Below are positions 54,296 through 62,937 of a stretch of 64,000 nt of DNA, in pieces. A program made the translations under genes and the position numbers. Source of the stretch: Polynucleobacter sp. MWH-Braz-FAM2G (lineage in GTDB: Bacteria > Pseudomonadota > Gammaproteobacteria > Burkholderiales > Burkholderiaceae). Numbering within the stretch: the stretch's first letter is position 1; each line of letters starts with the position of its first letter. The DNA lies in assembly GCF_018687635.1 (NCBI RefSeq), contig NZ_CP061300.1:1178001-1242000 (forward strand), given 5' to 3'. The notes under the pieces are model-generated. The model was not told where the DNA came from. It made no database searches and was given only the letters and a program-made list of their open reading frames with translations.

Positions 54296-54613
54296 ATGGC
54301 GCGTGCAGACAAGAAAACTACTGACGCAGCTTCAACGATTCGAAAACGCGCAGAACGTTTTCAGACCAAACTCCCCCTCTCTATTGGTGATAAGCAAGGC
54401 ACCATTCACAACATTAGCGCTACAGGTGCCTATTTTGAAATTGATGCCCATCACAACCCAGGGAGCCAAGTGAGTTTTGTAGTTGACCTTGAAACTCCAG
54501 GTGGAAAAATACAAGTGCAATGCCTAGGAGAAATCGTGCGCGTTCAAGAACACGATGGCAAACTTGGGGTGGCAGTAAAGATTGTTAGTTCAGACTTGCT
54601 AGGCGCAGGCTAA
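54296..54613 (+). CDS. PilZ domain protein, second copy
   Basis: A 105-residue single-domain protein. The second PilZ motif is HNISATGAYFEI (NxSxxG), but the first is IRKRAER, where only Lys17-xxx-Arg21 fits the spacing, so c-di-GMP binding is less sure than in the other PilZ protein. The LGVAVKIV segment matches the last strand. It is 17 bases after the regulator gene, so both are likely co-transcribed, and it converges on the end of the Tad operon. It is similar in plan to the PilZ protein at 53055-53366, which suggests an old duplication. Confidence 0.87.
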   Translation: MARADKKTTDAASTIRKRAERFQTKLPLSIGDKQGTIHNISATGAYFEIDAHHNPGSQVSFVVDLETPGGKIQVQCLGEIVRVQEHDGKLGVAVKIVSSDLLGAG

Positions 54614-54627
54614 TAGGTCCTAAGACT

Positions 54628-55221
54628 CTACTCACACATCATTTGTGCGGTGTAAGAAAGATTATTAGTGGATCCTGGGATGTTTTTCCAGAAGCCCACA
54701 AATTGATAAGACACGTTTACCTTCAGCAAGGCACCATTGGGATAGTTGGTGGCACGATTTGCATCATTTAAGGGGCACTTTACCGTAGTTGAAGCGGTTA
54801 ATTTTGCATCCTCCCCTGTTGTACAAGCCGCAGAGGTATCCGCAGTAGTAGAAAACACATTATTTGTAATGGTGGCTTTGCAAACATATACCCTTGCGGT
54901 CCAAAGATTGCTTGCTGTACCACCGAAAGTAATTAGCGGAGAGTTAGTTAGATAACTATTAACAATAGTCCCCATTGTGTATGCAGTCATGGTAGATGTG
55001 GTTGAGCTTAACATCCCCTGTCTAGCAGCCTCAGTTGCCGCACTACTGATCAACATGTAGTCGTAATACATGCCAGTCATCTGAATCCCACCAAAAACCA
55101 TTAAAAGTAATACTGGGAGCAATAAGGCCGTTTCAATGGCAATAGTTGCCTTCTCACAAATTATCAGAGCATATTTATTCGATGCAATATTTTTTTTAAG
55201 GCGAGAAACGAGCGTCAACAT
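54628..55221 (-). CDS. tadE: TadE-like pseudopilin of the Tad system
   Basis: About 197 residues with one N-terminal hydrophobic segment: ATIAIETALLLPVLLLMVFGG (about 26-46), the TadE signature, then MYYDYMLISSAATEAARQGM. The globular part has several Cys (VCKAT, SAACTTG, VKCPL, final MMCE). The start at 55221 overlaps the stop of TadC (TAATG). A longer frame inside tadC is rejected. TadE-type pseudopilins are processed by TadV and are needed for Flp fibre assembly. No TadF or TadG follows. Confidence 0.85.
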   Translation of the reverse strand: MLTLVSRLKKNIASNKYALIICEKATIAIETALLLPVLLLMVFGGIQMTGMYYDYMLISSAATEAARQGMLSSTTSTMTAYTMGTIVNSYLTNSPLITFGGTASNLWTARVYVCKATITNNVFSTTADTSAACTTGEDAKLTASTTVKCPLNDANRATNYPNGALLKVNVSYQFVGFWKNIPGSTNNLSYTAQMMCE

Positions 55222-56147
55222 TATTTCATTATAGATGCGACTGAGCTGAGGGGCGGTGCCAACATGACTACAAATATTGCTGGAAAAATACAAGCCATAA
55301 TTGGCAAGGATAGTTTTACCGGGATTTTTGCAGCAACCTCTTGTGCGTAAAGCTTCCGTTTGGCTCGTAAATCCTCTGAAAAAATAACAAGCGCTTGGCT
55401 CACACTAGTACCATGTCGTTCAGCCTGAATAATCATGGCAACAAAGGCCTTGACCTCATCCAAATCACACCGAATCGCAAAATTCTGAAGCGCTGAAGAG
55501 CGGGTAGCGCCTGCCCTCAACTCCAAGTTAAGTTGACTTAATTCTTCAGCAGTAGCTTGGCTAGAAACCTTAATCTCATTACTGACGCGATGCATTGCGG
55601 CATCTAAACCCATGCCCGCAGATACGCAAACCCGAATTAAATCCAACAGATCAGGGAAAGAATCAAAAATTTCTTGTTTTCTGTTTTTAACTTTTGAGTT
55701 TAAGTAGGCATTTGGCAAATAATAACCTGCTGCAGCTAGAGTAAGAGCCACAATTAACATGTCTGATCCAGACACATCCTTCATAAAGAGCGCAGCAAAC
55801 AATACATACAAAATTGGCACAATGAATGTGAAAAAAGTTTTTAGGCCAAAGAATCGGGTTGTCCATAAAGGATTTTTAATTCCGGCGGAAACAAATTTCT
55901 TTTTGTATCCCTCTTGCTCGTGCTGTTTAGTTGGTGAAGAAAACTCATTCAGTCTTTCAAGCAACTGATGAAACATGATGACAAAAGGGTGCTCTCTTTT
56001 CCTTTTTTCACTGGCATTAACTTGCACTTTTGAAAGCCTAGTTTTGACCTTCTTTTGATTTGTAAAAAAAGTAATCAAAATGAAAGTGAGCATGAAAGCA
56101 AAAATGAAAATTGCTAACAGAGCCAAGGATTGAAAAAAAATCGTCAT
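55221..56147 (-). CDS. tadC: Tad inner-membrane platform protein TadC
   Basis: A 308-residue T2SSF-family membrane protein with one N-terminal span (about 8-30), two in the middle (about 100-145) and one C-terminal (about 280-300). The F domain has FPDLLDLIRVCVSAGMGLDAAMHRV spread over about 170-195 and HGTSVSQALVIFSEDLRAKR. With TadB it forms the base on which TadA works. It follows TadB by 11 bases and is coupled to TadE. Confidence 0.92.
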   Translation of the reverse strand: MTIFFQSLALLAIFIFAFMLTFILITFFTNQKKVKTRLSKVQVNASEKRKREHPFVIMFHQLLERLNEFSSPTKQHEQEGYKKKFVSAGIKNPLWTTRFFGLKTFFTFIVPILYVLFAALFMKDVSGSDMLIVALTLAAAGYYLPNAYLNSKVKNRKQEIFDSFPDLLDLIRVCVSAGMGLDAAMHRVSNEIKVSSQATAEELSQLNLELRAGATRSSALQNFAIRCDLDEVKAFVAMIIQAERHGTSVSQALVIFSEDLRAKRKLYAQEVAAKIPVKLSLPIMACIFPAIFVVMLAPPLSSVASIMK

Positions 56148-56158
56148 TTTTGCAATCT

Positions 56159-57136
56159 TTATAAACGGATATTAGAAATTTTTCGCATCCAAATCATTCC
56201 CACGATTGCCCACACGGCTGTGAAGGCAAACAGTCGAACGCCACTATCGCTCTTTAAGATGGGATCAAAATAATGCGGGTCAATAAGCTTTAAAAGGATT
56301 ACCGCAACTATCGGCAACACACCCAAAAACTTTGCAGTTGAGCGCCCTTCTGCCGTCAAAGTATTAATCATCAGTCGTGTTGTTAAGCGACCACGAATCA
56401 ATGCGGCTACGTCGGAGAGTAATTCAGCCAGATTACCACCCACCTCGCGATTAAGTACTACTGCAATTGCAAAGAAGCGAATATCCGAAGTATCAATCCG
56501 CTTTACTAGGCCAGCCATCACGTCTCTAATAGGCATACCCACGTTTAGTTGGTCAAAACAAATCTTAAATTCAGATGAGATCGGCTCTGGAGATTGCGCA
56601 GCAGCATTTTGCAATGAGCTATTAAAGGAGTGGCCAGCACTCAGCGAGCGCGACATAAACTCAAGCAAATCTGGTAATTGTTTTTCTAAAATAATTTTGC
56701 GTTTGCGGTTTTCTGACATCAACCAAACAATCGGTGCAACACCAAATAACAAAGAACCCCAAAATGCAGAAACCGCAGATCCCAAGAGCATCCAGAGACC
56801 AACAAATGAGACGGCAATAATGCCTATCTTCCACATCAGAAACTCGTGGACTGAAAACTCACTACCAGCCTTCAAAATGAGATCGTTTAAGGCATGACTT
56901 AACTTAAAGCGATCCAATATGTCATGAATTACTGGGTTTTCACTAAATAGTGTTTCTTTGAAAATTGGATCGGTCGTAATCACGACTTGATTCTTTTCAG
57001 AGAGAATCTGTATCCGTTCCTTCAATAGATTGCTGCGTGGGCCATGGTTAATAATCCACCATCTCACTCCCAGCCAACCCAATATGGAAAAAACTACCGC
57101 GCCCAGACCGAAGGCAATGTATATCAAATAATCCAT
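56159..57136 (-). CDS. tadB: Tad inner-membrane platform protein TadB
   Basis: A 325-residue T2SSF-family membrane protein, N-terminal span at about 4-28, central spans about 105-145, C-terminal spans about 270-320. The F domain (about 165-285) has LPDLLEFMSRSLSAGHSFNSSLQ and FFAIAVVLNREVGGNLAELLSDVA. Partner of TadC. It is 9 bases from TadA and 11 from TadC. Confidence 0.93.
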   Translation of the reverse strand: MDYLIYIAFGLGAVVFSILGWLGVRWWIINHGPRSNLLKERIQILSEKNQVVITTDPIFKETLFSENPVIHDILDRFKLSHALNDLILKAGSEFSVHEFLMWKIGIIAVSFVGLWMLLGSAVSAFWGSLLFGVAPIVWLMSENRKRKIILEKQLPDLLEFMSRSLSAGHSFNSSLQNAAAQSPEPISSEFKICFDQLNVGMPIRDVMAGLVKRIDTSDIRFFAIAVVLNREVGGNLAELLSDVAALIRGRLTTRLMINTLTAEGRSTAKFLGVLPIVAVILLKLIDPHYFDPILKSDSGVRLFAFTAVWAIVGMIWMRKISNIRL

Positions 57137-57145
57137 AGCTTCAAA

Positions 57146-58483
57146 TCAAGGCTCGAAAATTTTATCTGGCAAATTAACGCCATGGGCACTCAACTTATCG
57201 GCAATACGCGGCCTGATACCAGTTGGAGCCATCTTGCCTACCACGGCACCATCCATACCAACGCCAGTTTGCTTGAAAGTAAAAATATCCTGCATAGTAA
57301 TGACATCACCTTCCATGCCAATTACCTCGCTAATGCTCATAATTTTGCGCTTACCATCACTAAGCCGCGACGCCTGTACCACAATAGAAATAGCAGAAGC
57401 AATTTGCTGTCTAAGAGATTTTTGAACGACCTGTAAACCAGCCATGCCCACCATATTTTCCAAACGCACTAACGCATCGCGTGCTGTATTGGCGTGGCAA
57501 GTACTCATCGAGCCTTCATGACCAGTGTTCATGGCCTGGAGCATATCAAGCACCTCAATACCACGAATCTCACCGATCACAACGCGGTCAGGTCGCATCC
57601 GCAGACTATTCTTCACTAACAGACGCTGATCGATTTCACCCTTACCCTCAATGTTGGCTGGACGGGTTTCTAAGCGGACCACATGAGGTTGCTGTAAACG
57701 CAATTCCGCAGCATCTTCAATCGTAATGATGCGTTCGTGATCAGGTATATAACCAGACAATATGTTTAGCAGGGTTGTTTTTCCGCTACCCGTACCACCT
57801 GAAATAATTAGATTAGTCTTAGCCTTTACTATGCCAGCCAAAAACAAAGCCATTTGCTCAGTTAATGACCCGTTTCTAATTAAATCAGCCATTCCGAATG
57901 GAATTTCTGAGAATCGACGAATCGACATGGAGGGACCATCTAAGGCCAAAGGCGGAATAATGGCATTCACGCGGGAGCCATCCGGCAAACGCGCATCTAC
58001 TAAAGGGCTGGATTCATCAATACGCCGACCAACGCGAGTAACAATCTTTTCAATAATCTTTAATAAGTGATCATCGTTATCGAAAACGGTATTTGTTCTT
58101 TCAAGCCGTCCACGTCTTTCTACGTAAACGCTCCTAGCATTGTTGATCAAAATATCAGAGACGGTTGGGTCTGCCATCAAAGGCTCTAGAGGACCCAAGC
58201 CAATCACTTCATTCTGAATGTCTGAAACCAAACGTGCTAAATCGTATTCATTGATTAGCATGTTATCTTCGCGAACGATTTTTTCAACGCCCAATTTGAG
58301 ATGGGACTTTAGCTCATTCCCAGAGAGCTTTTCTAGCAAAGCTAAATCCATTTGCTCCAGCAATTTGCCATGAACAAAACTTTTAACGCTAATAGCCTCA
58401 GCAGCAGCTTTTTTTGTATTTTTATCAGCCTTGTACTCTACCGATGCAAGCGCACCTTCTGTATAAACCTCTCTGAGTGACAT
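57146..58483 (-). CDS. tadA: Tad pilus ATPase TadA/CpaF
   Basis: A 445-residue hexameric secretion ATPase of the VirB11/CpaF type. The N-terminal helical domain (about 30-125) contains IVREDNMLINEYDLARLVSDI; the ATPase core has Walker A SGGTGSGKTT (about 230-239), ITIEDAAELRL, MRPDRVVIGEIRG as Walker B region, and GHEGSMSTCHANTARDAL as His box. One such protein is thought to power both extension and retraction of Flp pili. It lies between TadZ and TadB. Confidence 0.95.
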   Translation of the reverse strand: MSLREVYTEGALASVEYKADKNTKKAAAEAISVKSFVHGKLLEQMDLALLEKLSGNELKSHLKLGVEKIVREDNMLINEYDLARLVSDIQNEVIGLGPLEPLMADPTVSDILINNARSVYVERRGRLERTNTVFDNDDHLLKIIEKIVTRVGRRIDESSPLVDARLPDGSRVNAIIPPLALDGPSMSIRRFSEIPFGMADLIRNGSLTEQMALFLAGIVKAKTNLIISGGTGSGKTTLLNILSGYIPDHERIITIEDAAELRLQQPHVVRLETRPANIEGKGEIDQRLLVKNSLRMRPDRVVIGEIRGIEVLDMLQAMNTGHEGSMSTCHANTARDALVRLENMVGMAGLQVVQKSLRQQIASAISIVVQASRLSDGKRKIMSISEVIGMEGDVITMQDIFTFKQTGVGMDGAVVGKMAPTGIRPRIADKLSAHGVNLPDKIFEP

Positions 58484-58496
58484 GGCGTTCTACCTT

Positions 58497-59672
58497 TTAC
58501 TGACCAAGAATTTTTTGGAAAAATGTCTTTTGTTGCGGCTCCTCAACAGCCTCGCCAACTAACTCGCCCAGAATTCCTCGCAACGCCGTGGAAATTGGAC
58601 TCTTTGGAGAATTCTTGATGATAGAAACACCAATATTGACTGCCTCTACTGCGTTCATAAAATCATTTGGGACAGTCAAGCTAATGTTTTTCTGAATTGA
58701 GTCTTCAACCCGTGCAACAGACAACATCCCCACTTTATCCATGCGATTTAAAACCATGCGTACTTTGCTTGGGTCATACTCGAGACGAGTAAATAGATGC
58801 AACATATGAGCAACAGCACGTAAGTAAGTCATGATAGGCTGTGTCACTACAAAAATAAGATCGGAGCGATCTAATGCTTTAATAGTTAACGCATCCAATA
58901 TATGCGGCAAATCAATAATAATAAAGTCGTAATCCTGCATAGCTACACTGATTAAATTATCAATATTGCTGGCAGTCAAACCTGCTGCTTTTTCAGGACT
59001 ATCAGGAGATGGTAATAATGAATAGTTAGTCTCAATTGGAATGGTCGCAGCTGCAATCATCATCGAATCGAGTTCAGCACTTTTCACAATATCTGCAATG
59101 GTGGTAGTAGCAACTGTATTAGTTAAATAGAAAGAGGCATCACCACCCTGCATGTGCAAGTCGATATATAAAACTTTTTTACTTGCTTCTGTTGCAAGTA
59201 AATACCCAAGATTTGTAGCCAAAAAAGTAGCGCCAGCGCCACCCTTCCCAGAAACAAATGAAAGCACCTTGCATTTTGAGGTTCTGCCAATATGCAATCG
59301 CTTTGAGCGAATACGATCAATTGCATCACGAATTTCTGCTGGTTGAATGGGGCGATGCAAAACATCGGAAACGCCGCCTCTAATTAGGCGCAATAATTCT
59401 TCATGACTAGTTGTTGATGCTAAATAAATGAATGAGGGTGGATGAGGAGCATCACCATGCGCAACTGCAGAAATAGCACGCACATCAGCATCATGAACTT
59501 CATCAGAATCTACGATGATGATGTCAGTAGACGGAAGGTCGATTCGATCTAAATGAAGGGCATCATCAATGCGGGCTAAATGCTGAAGTTGATCGGAGCC
59601 ATAAAAAGATGAGATCACCTTTTGAAGTATCAGGGCCTCATCTTCCGTATTCGAAATTATTACTATTTTCAT
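58497..59672 (-). CDS. tadZ: TadZ/CpaE-type localisation ATPase with pseudo-receiver N-domain
   Basis: A 391-residue MinD-like protein. The N-terminal receiver-like domain (about 1-120) keeps an Asp in IIIVDSDE but lacks the acidic pair, so it is probably not phosphorylated. The MinD/ParA domain (about 133-370) has a deviant P-loop GKGGAGAT (142-149): the first Lys is kept, the second, usual in GKT, is Ala148. Such changes are normal in TadZ/CpaE. The protein places the Tad machine at the pole. It follows a lipoprotein gene and precedes TadA by 13 bases. Confidence 0.92.
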   Translation of the reverse strand: MKIVIISNTEDEALILQKVISSFYGSDQLQHLARIDDALHLDRIDLPSTDIIIVDSDEVHDADVRAISAVAHGDAPHPPSFIYLASTTSHEELLRLIRGGVSDVLHRPIQPAEIRDAIDRIRSKRLHIGRTSKCKVLSFVSGKGGAGATFLATNLGYLLATEASKKVLYIDLHMQGGDASFYLTNTVATTTIADIVKSAELDSMMIAAATIPIETNYSLLPSPDSPEKAAGLTASNIDNLISVAMQDYDFIIIDLPHILDALTIKALDRSDLIFVVTQPIMTYLRAVAHMLHLFTRLEYDPSKVRMVLNRMDKVGMLSVARVEDSIQKNISLTVPNDFMNAVEAVNIGVSIIKNSPKSPISTALRGILGELVGEAVEEPQQKTFFQKILGQ

Positions 59673-59715
59673 TTTTTATTAATTTTCTAGAATAATCGAT
59701 GACTATTCAAATTAC

Positions 59716-60030
59716 TTACTGAGTAGGCGTAGGAGCAGGAGAAGGAGTGCTGGGAGCAGCCGCTCCACCTACCCCACCTGTTGGCAATAAAAATGAACGC
59801 TGATAAGCTTCGATAGAACTGCGAGCTGTTACACCATCTCTACCACCGCCATAGGTTGGTACATCAGGACGGCCATCAGGATAGACGGACTGTGCACGAA
59901 TTGCACCTTTAACAGCCGCACCTTCAGCAGGATCTTGCCAATCAGTTTGACATGCTGTTAACAAGATTGCAGAAATGGCCGCAACAGATAGACGTGCAGA
60001 AAGCGACATAAGCAGAGTGTTATTTGCCAT
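59716..60030 (-). CDS. Small lipoprotein of the Tad locus
   Basis: A 104-residue lipoprotein: hydrophobic segment at about 10-26 with lipobox LTAC (Cys27). The mature part is short, with QTDWQDPAEGAAVKGAIRAQ, a Gly-rich patch (TYGGGRDG) and a Pro/Ser/Thr tail. It starts within the last codons of the secretin gene (11-base overlap); a Met at 60009 is an alternative. By place it corresponds to TadD/CpaD/RcpB-type accessory proteins, but it is too short for TadD (a TPR lipoprotein) and no clear similarity to CpaD was seen. It may act as a secretin pilotin. Confidence 0.75.
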   Translation of the reverse strand: MANNTLLMSLSARLSVAAISAILLTACQTDWQDPAEGAAVKGAIRAQSVYPDGRPDVPTYGGGRDGVTARSSIEAYQRSFLLPTGGVGGAAAPSTPSPAPTPTQ

Positions 60031-61453
60031 CAGATGAACCTACGCTTGGAGTAATAGAAGTTGGAGGTTGAGTCTCAACAGGTTTTGCACCCTCTAATTT
60101 TCCACCCAAGAAGAACTCAGCTTGAGATGGTTGAACATAAGAGTCGGTTGGCAATACAGGCTTGCCTGACATTGGCTTCACAATACGTGGTGTTACCAAA
60201 ATCATTAACTCACTGCGGTTGCTTTGAAATGAACTACTTCTGAATAAAGCACCAATAACTGGCAAAGAGGCAAGCCATGGAAATGCGCTAATCACTTCAT
60301 TCACATTATTAGAAATTAACCCGCCAATAGCAAAGCTCTGTCCGTCATAAAGCTGGACTGTAGTTGAGGCGCTTCTGCTGAGAATTTGCGGAATTACCTG
60401 AGTTTGACCACCAGCAGTAACGGTAACGCCAGTTGAGCTAACTTGAGAAACCTGAGGAGCTACTTTTAAATTAATCTTGCCATCAGCAAGAACAGTTGGA
60501 GTGAACTTCACACCCACACCATATGGGACGGCTTGAAGGGTAATAACAGTACCGCCAGCTGAACCAGTTTGCGGAACAGGTAAGTAAACGGTACCGCCTG
60601 ATAAAAATTCACCTTGTTGCCCACTAATAGCCATGATGTTTGGCTCAGCCAAAATCTTGACCAAACCAGACTGCATGTTCGCTTGAAACCATGTCTGAGT
60701 AAAACCAGATCCAGCACCAACAGCAGCTGAGGCAGTCGCACTAAAACCTAATGCAGCCGCGCCAAGAGGATTAAAAGAGAAATTGGTCCCTTGCGCCTGA
60801 ATACCTAAAGCATCAGCAATTGAGCGATCGATCTCAGCAACCTTTACCTCAAGAAGCACTTGCTCTAAATCGTTAGTAGAAAGCATGTTCAGTACTTTCT
60901 TGCCCGTCGCATGTTCAGTTAGGCTCATTGCCTTTTGAACTGTTTCGGCATCGGCAACTCTTCCGCTCAGAACAATTGATTCGCCCGCGGCAGTTGCCTT
61001 AATATTTTTTGCATTTGGCAATAGACCGGAAATTAAATCGATGATGTAGTCCGTATCGCCACCAACAAATAAATCCAAGTTAGTAGTTTGGTTATTGGTA
61101 TGCCACAAAGTTACGTTAGTTGAACCAGTTTTCTTACCCAAAAAATATACTTCACGTGGATTAACCAACATGACATCAGCAACTGCAGGGTTACCAACCG
61201 AGATTCGCGCTACTGGGTTCTTAAATTTATAGGCTTTGGACTTGCCAACAGCCAGGCTCAGAGCATCGCGTGAAGATGGGCCCGAAGGTGCCCCTGAAGC
61301 AGTAATAACTTCTTTGGTTGCAGAGCCAACTTCCTGAGCCGCCAATGGAAAAGCAACGAGTTGCATTCCCAGAAAACAGACAGTTAAATAAGCGACACCA
61401 GTTTCCTTGAGATGCTTTAGCGAACGATTCAACGTGGTTAAGTTCATATTCAT
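60020..61453 (-). CDS. rcpA: Tad secretin RcpA/CpaC
   Basis: A 477-residue outer-membrane channel. Signal peptide (about 1-40, ending FPLAAQ), then an N-terminal CpaC-type domain (about 65-140; GKSKAYKFKNPVARISVGNPAVADV), a BON-like segment (about 145-195), and the secretin barrel (about 240-445) with PWLASLPVIGALFRSSSF and LMILVTPRIV at the end. It has no S-domain for a classical pilotin. It follows CpaB by 1 base. Confidence 0.94.
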   Translation of the reverse strand: MNMNLTTLNRSLKHLKETGVAYLTVCFLGMQLVAFPLAAQEVGSATKEVITASGAPSGPSSRDALSLAVGKSKAYKFKNPVARISVGNPAVADVMLVNPREVYFLGKKTGSTNVTLWHTNNQTTNLDLFVGGDTDYIIDLISGLLPNAKNIKATAAGESIVLSGRVADAETVQKAMSLTEHATGKKVLNMLSTNDLEQVLLEVKVAEIDRSIADALGIQAQGTNFSFNPLGAAALGFSATASAAVGAGSGFTQTWFQANMQSGLVKILAEPNIMAISGQQGEFLSGGTVYLPVPQTGSAGGTVITLQAVPYGVGVKFTPTVLADGKINLKVAPQVSQVSSTGVTVTAGGQTQVIPQILSRSASTTVQLYDGQSFAIGGLISNNVNEVISAFPWLASLPVIGALFRSSSFQSNRSELMILVTPRIVKPMSGKPVLPTDSYVQPSQAEFFLGGKLEGAKPVETQPPTSITPSVGSSDGK

Positions 61454-61454
61454 A

Positions 61455-62273
61455 TTATCGATTAATTAATCCACCAATAGCTGACGCTGCTCCACCCATA
61501 ACGCTAGTGTCCGCACTTGAACCTGGAGCAATATTGCCCCTGATAATTTCAATTGAGGCACTATCGTTATAAACATTAGGCGTGAGCGCTAAATCATTTT
61601 TGCTAGCAGCTGCACCAGCATAACTAGTCTTGTCTGCCCGATTGCGTAAAGTTAAAGACAGTGTTCCTAAGGAGCGAGCAACATCCAGCTTTTGGGCCTG
61701 CTCAGGAGTAACCTCCAAGGTTACGGTAGTTCCAACTTTGGGAGACAAATCTGTTATGGATCTAGATTGAGCAACCGCCATAACTCTCACGTTCTCAACC
61801 ACAGTCTTGGATATCGGCAACGCCGCCCCATCTTTAACACTAACAATTACGTCGACATAGTTGCCTGGAGAAGCAAAACCACCTACACCAGAAATTTCAT
61901 TAATCCCAATGGTAAAAGCCCTTTTTCCAAGCGGAATGTCGTTTGATAAATCTTCACTGCTGGTAATTGGCACTAACATATTTTCAAGAATATTTTCGCC
62001 CTTGACGATTCTTACTTTGGTCAAGCGATTAACTACGGTGCCGGCATTGAAGATTGCGCCTTGAGGAATTGGAGAGCCTGGAGGCAAGGCGATCGCTGTT
62101 AGCTGCTCTGGAGCCAACTTTGTTCCAGCCTCAATATCAACAGCAGACTGGACAATCGTAATCACCTGCTTTTCTTCGGTCTTACTACTTAGCCATATCG
62201 CAGCTGTAATCACGGCAATAATACCTACTATTGCAGCACCAACTAATGCCAAGAGCATCGGATTCTTATTCAT
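61455..62273 (-). CDS. rcpC: Tad periplasmic assembly protein RcpC/CpaB
   Basis: A 272-residue protein with one N-terminal span (about 8-28) and a periplasmic SAF domain (about 45-110; VDIEAGTKLAPEQLTAIALPPGSP) followed by the RcpC domain (about 115-210; GKRAFTIGINEISGVGGFASPGNYVDVIVS spread over 118-147). CpaB works with the secretin. It lies 1 base from each neighbour's boundary region, second after the peptidase. Confidence 0.92.
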   Translation of the reverse strand: MNKNPMLLALVGAAIVGIIAVITAAIWLSSKTEEKQVITIVQSAVDIEAGTKLAPEQLTAIALPPGSPIPQGAIFNAGTVVNRLTKVRIVKGENILENMLVPITSSEDLSNDIPLGKRAFTIGINEISGVGGFASPGNYVDVIVSVKDGAALPISKTVVENVRVMAVAQSRSITDLSPKVGTTVTLEVTPEQAQKLDVARSLGTLSLTLRNRADKTSYAGAAASKNDLALTPNVYNDSASIEIIRGNIAPGSSADTSVMGGAASAIGGLINR

Positions 62274-62274
62274 T

Positions 62275-62748
62275 TCAAATTTCGCCAGCAGAGAAAAATA
62301 AAGCCATTAAGGTCCCACCAAAAATAGCAACTCCATACGGTAATGTGGGTTTATTCGCAGGATCATTAGAAGAAATACCTCTAATTTTTGATACTTTTGT
62401 AATAACAATATAAAGCATTGCCAAGACACCACCGCAGATTGCCGTATAAACAGCGGCATCGAGGATATTGTCTGGGCCTAAAAATAAGCCGACTACGGCA
62501 AACAACTTCACATCCCCAGCGCCCAACCAGCCAAAAATGTAAGGAAGAAGCATTAAGCCGAATCCAATCAAAAACCCGTAAAAACCAAATGAAAAACGCC
62601 CCGGGGAACCGCCCAGGGCATTTTGCATTACCCCCAAAAGAATCCCCAGCAAAATTAACTGGTTGGGTATTCTTCTAGATCGTATATCGAACCATGAAGC
62701 CACTACTAATAAGCTAACTAAGCTTAAGTAGCCCCATGGCGACAGCAT
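62275..62748 (-). CDS. tadV: Tad prepilin peptidase TadV/CpaA
   Basis: A 157-residue membrane aspartyl protease without the methylase domain of PilD. Catalytic Asp21 is in SWFDIRSRRIPN and Asp79 in WLGAGDVKLFA. Four or more spans are visible. It cleaves the Flp prepilin and pseudopilins. It starts 6 bases after the flp stop with no terminator between, so stoichiometry of Flp must be set in another way, such as RNA stability. Confidence 0.93.
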   Translation of the reverse strand: MLSPWGYLSLVSLLVVASWFDIRSRRIPNQLILLGILLGVMQNALGGSPGRFSFGFYGFLIGFGLMLLPYIFGWLGAGDVKLFAVVGLFLGPDNILDAAVYTAICGGVLAMLYIVITKVSKIRGISSNDPANKPTLPYGVAIFGGTLMALFFSAGEI

Positions 62749-62754
62749 TCAGGC

Positions 62755-62937
62755 TTAAACGGCTGCGTTGATAGAGCTAAATGTTGCGCTAGTGCTTGTA
62801 CCAATCTTTTGTACCAACAGATAAATTGCAACAACAACTGCGCCAGCGATAAGAGCGTACTCAATTGCTGTTACGCCATCTTCACGCTTGGCTAAGCGTG
62901 ACAGGAAGTTTGAAGCCTTAACGTAAAGAGATAACAT
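62755..62937 (-). CDS. flp: Flp type IVb major pilin
   Basis: A 60-residue prepilin. Leader of 21 residues ending REDG, then VTAIEYALIAGAVVVAIYLL with the Glu+5 and Tyr+6 pair that defines Flp pilins. The C-terminus after the helix is short and Ser/Thr-rich. AAGGA lies 7 bases before the ATG. It is first in the Tad operon, behind a long AT-rich control region. Confidence 0.95.
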   Translation of the reverse strand: MLSLYVKASNFLSRLAKREDGVTAIEYALIAGAVVVAIYLLVQKIGTSTSATFSSINAAV

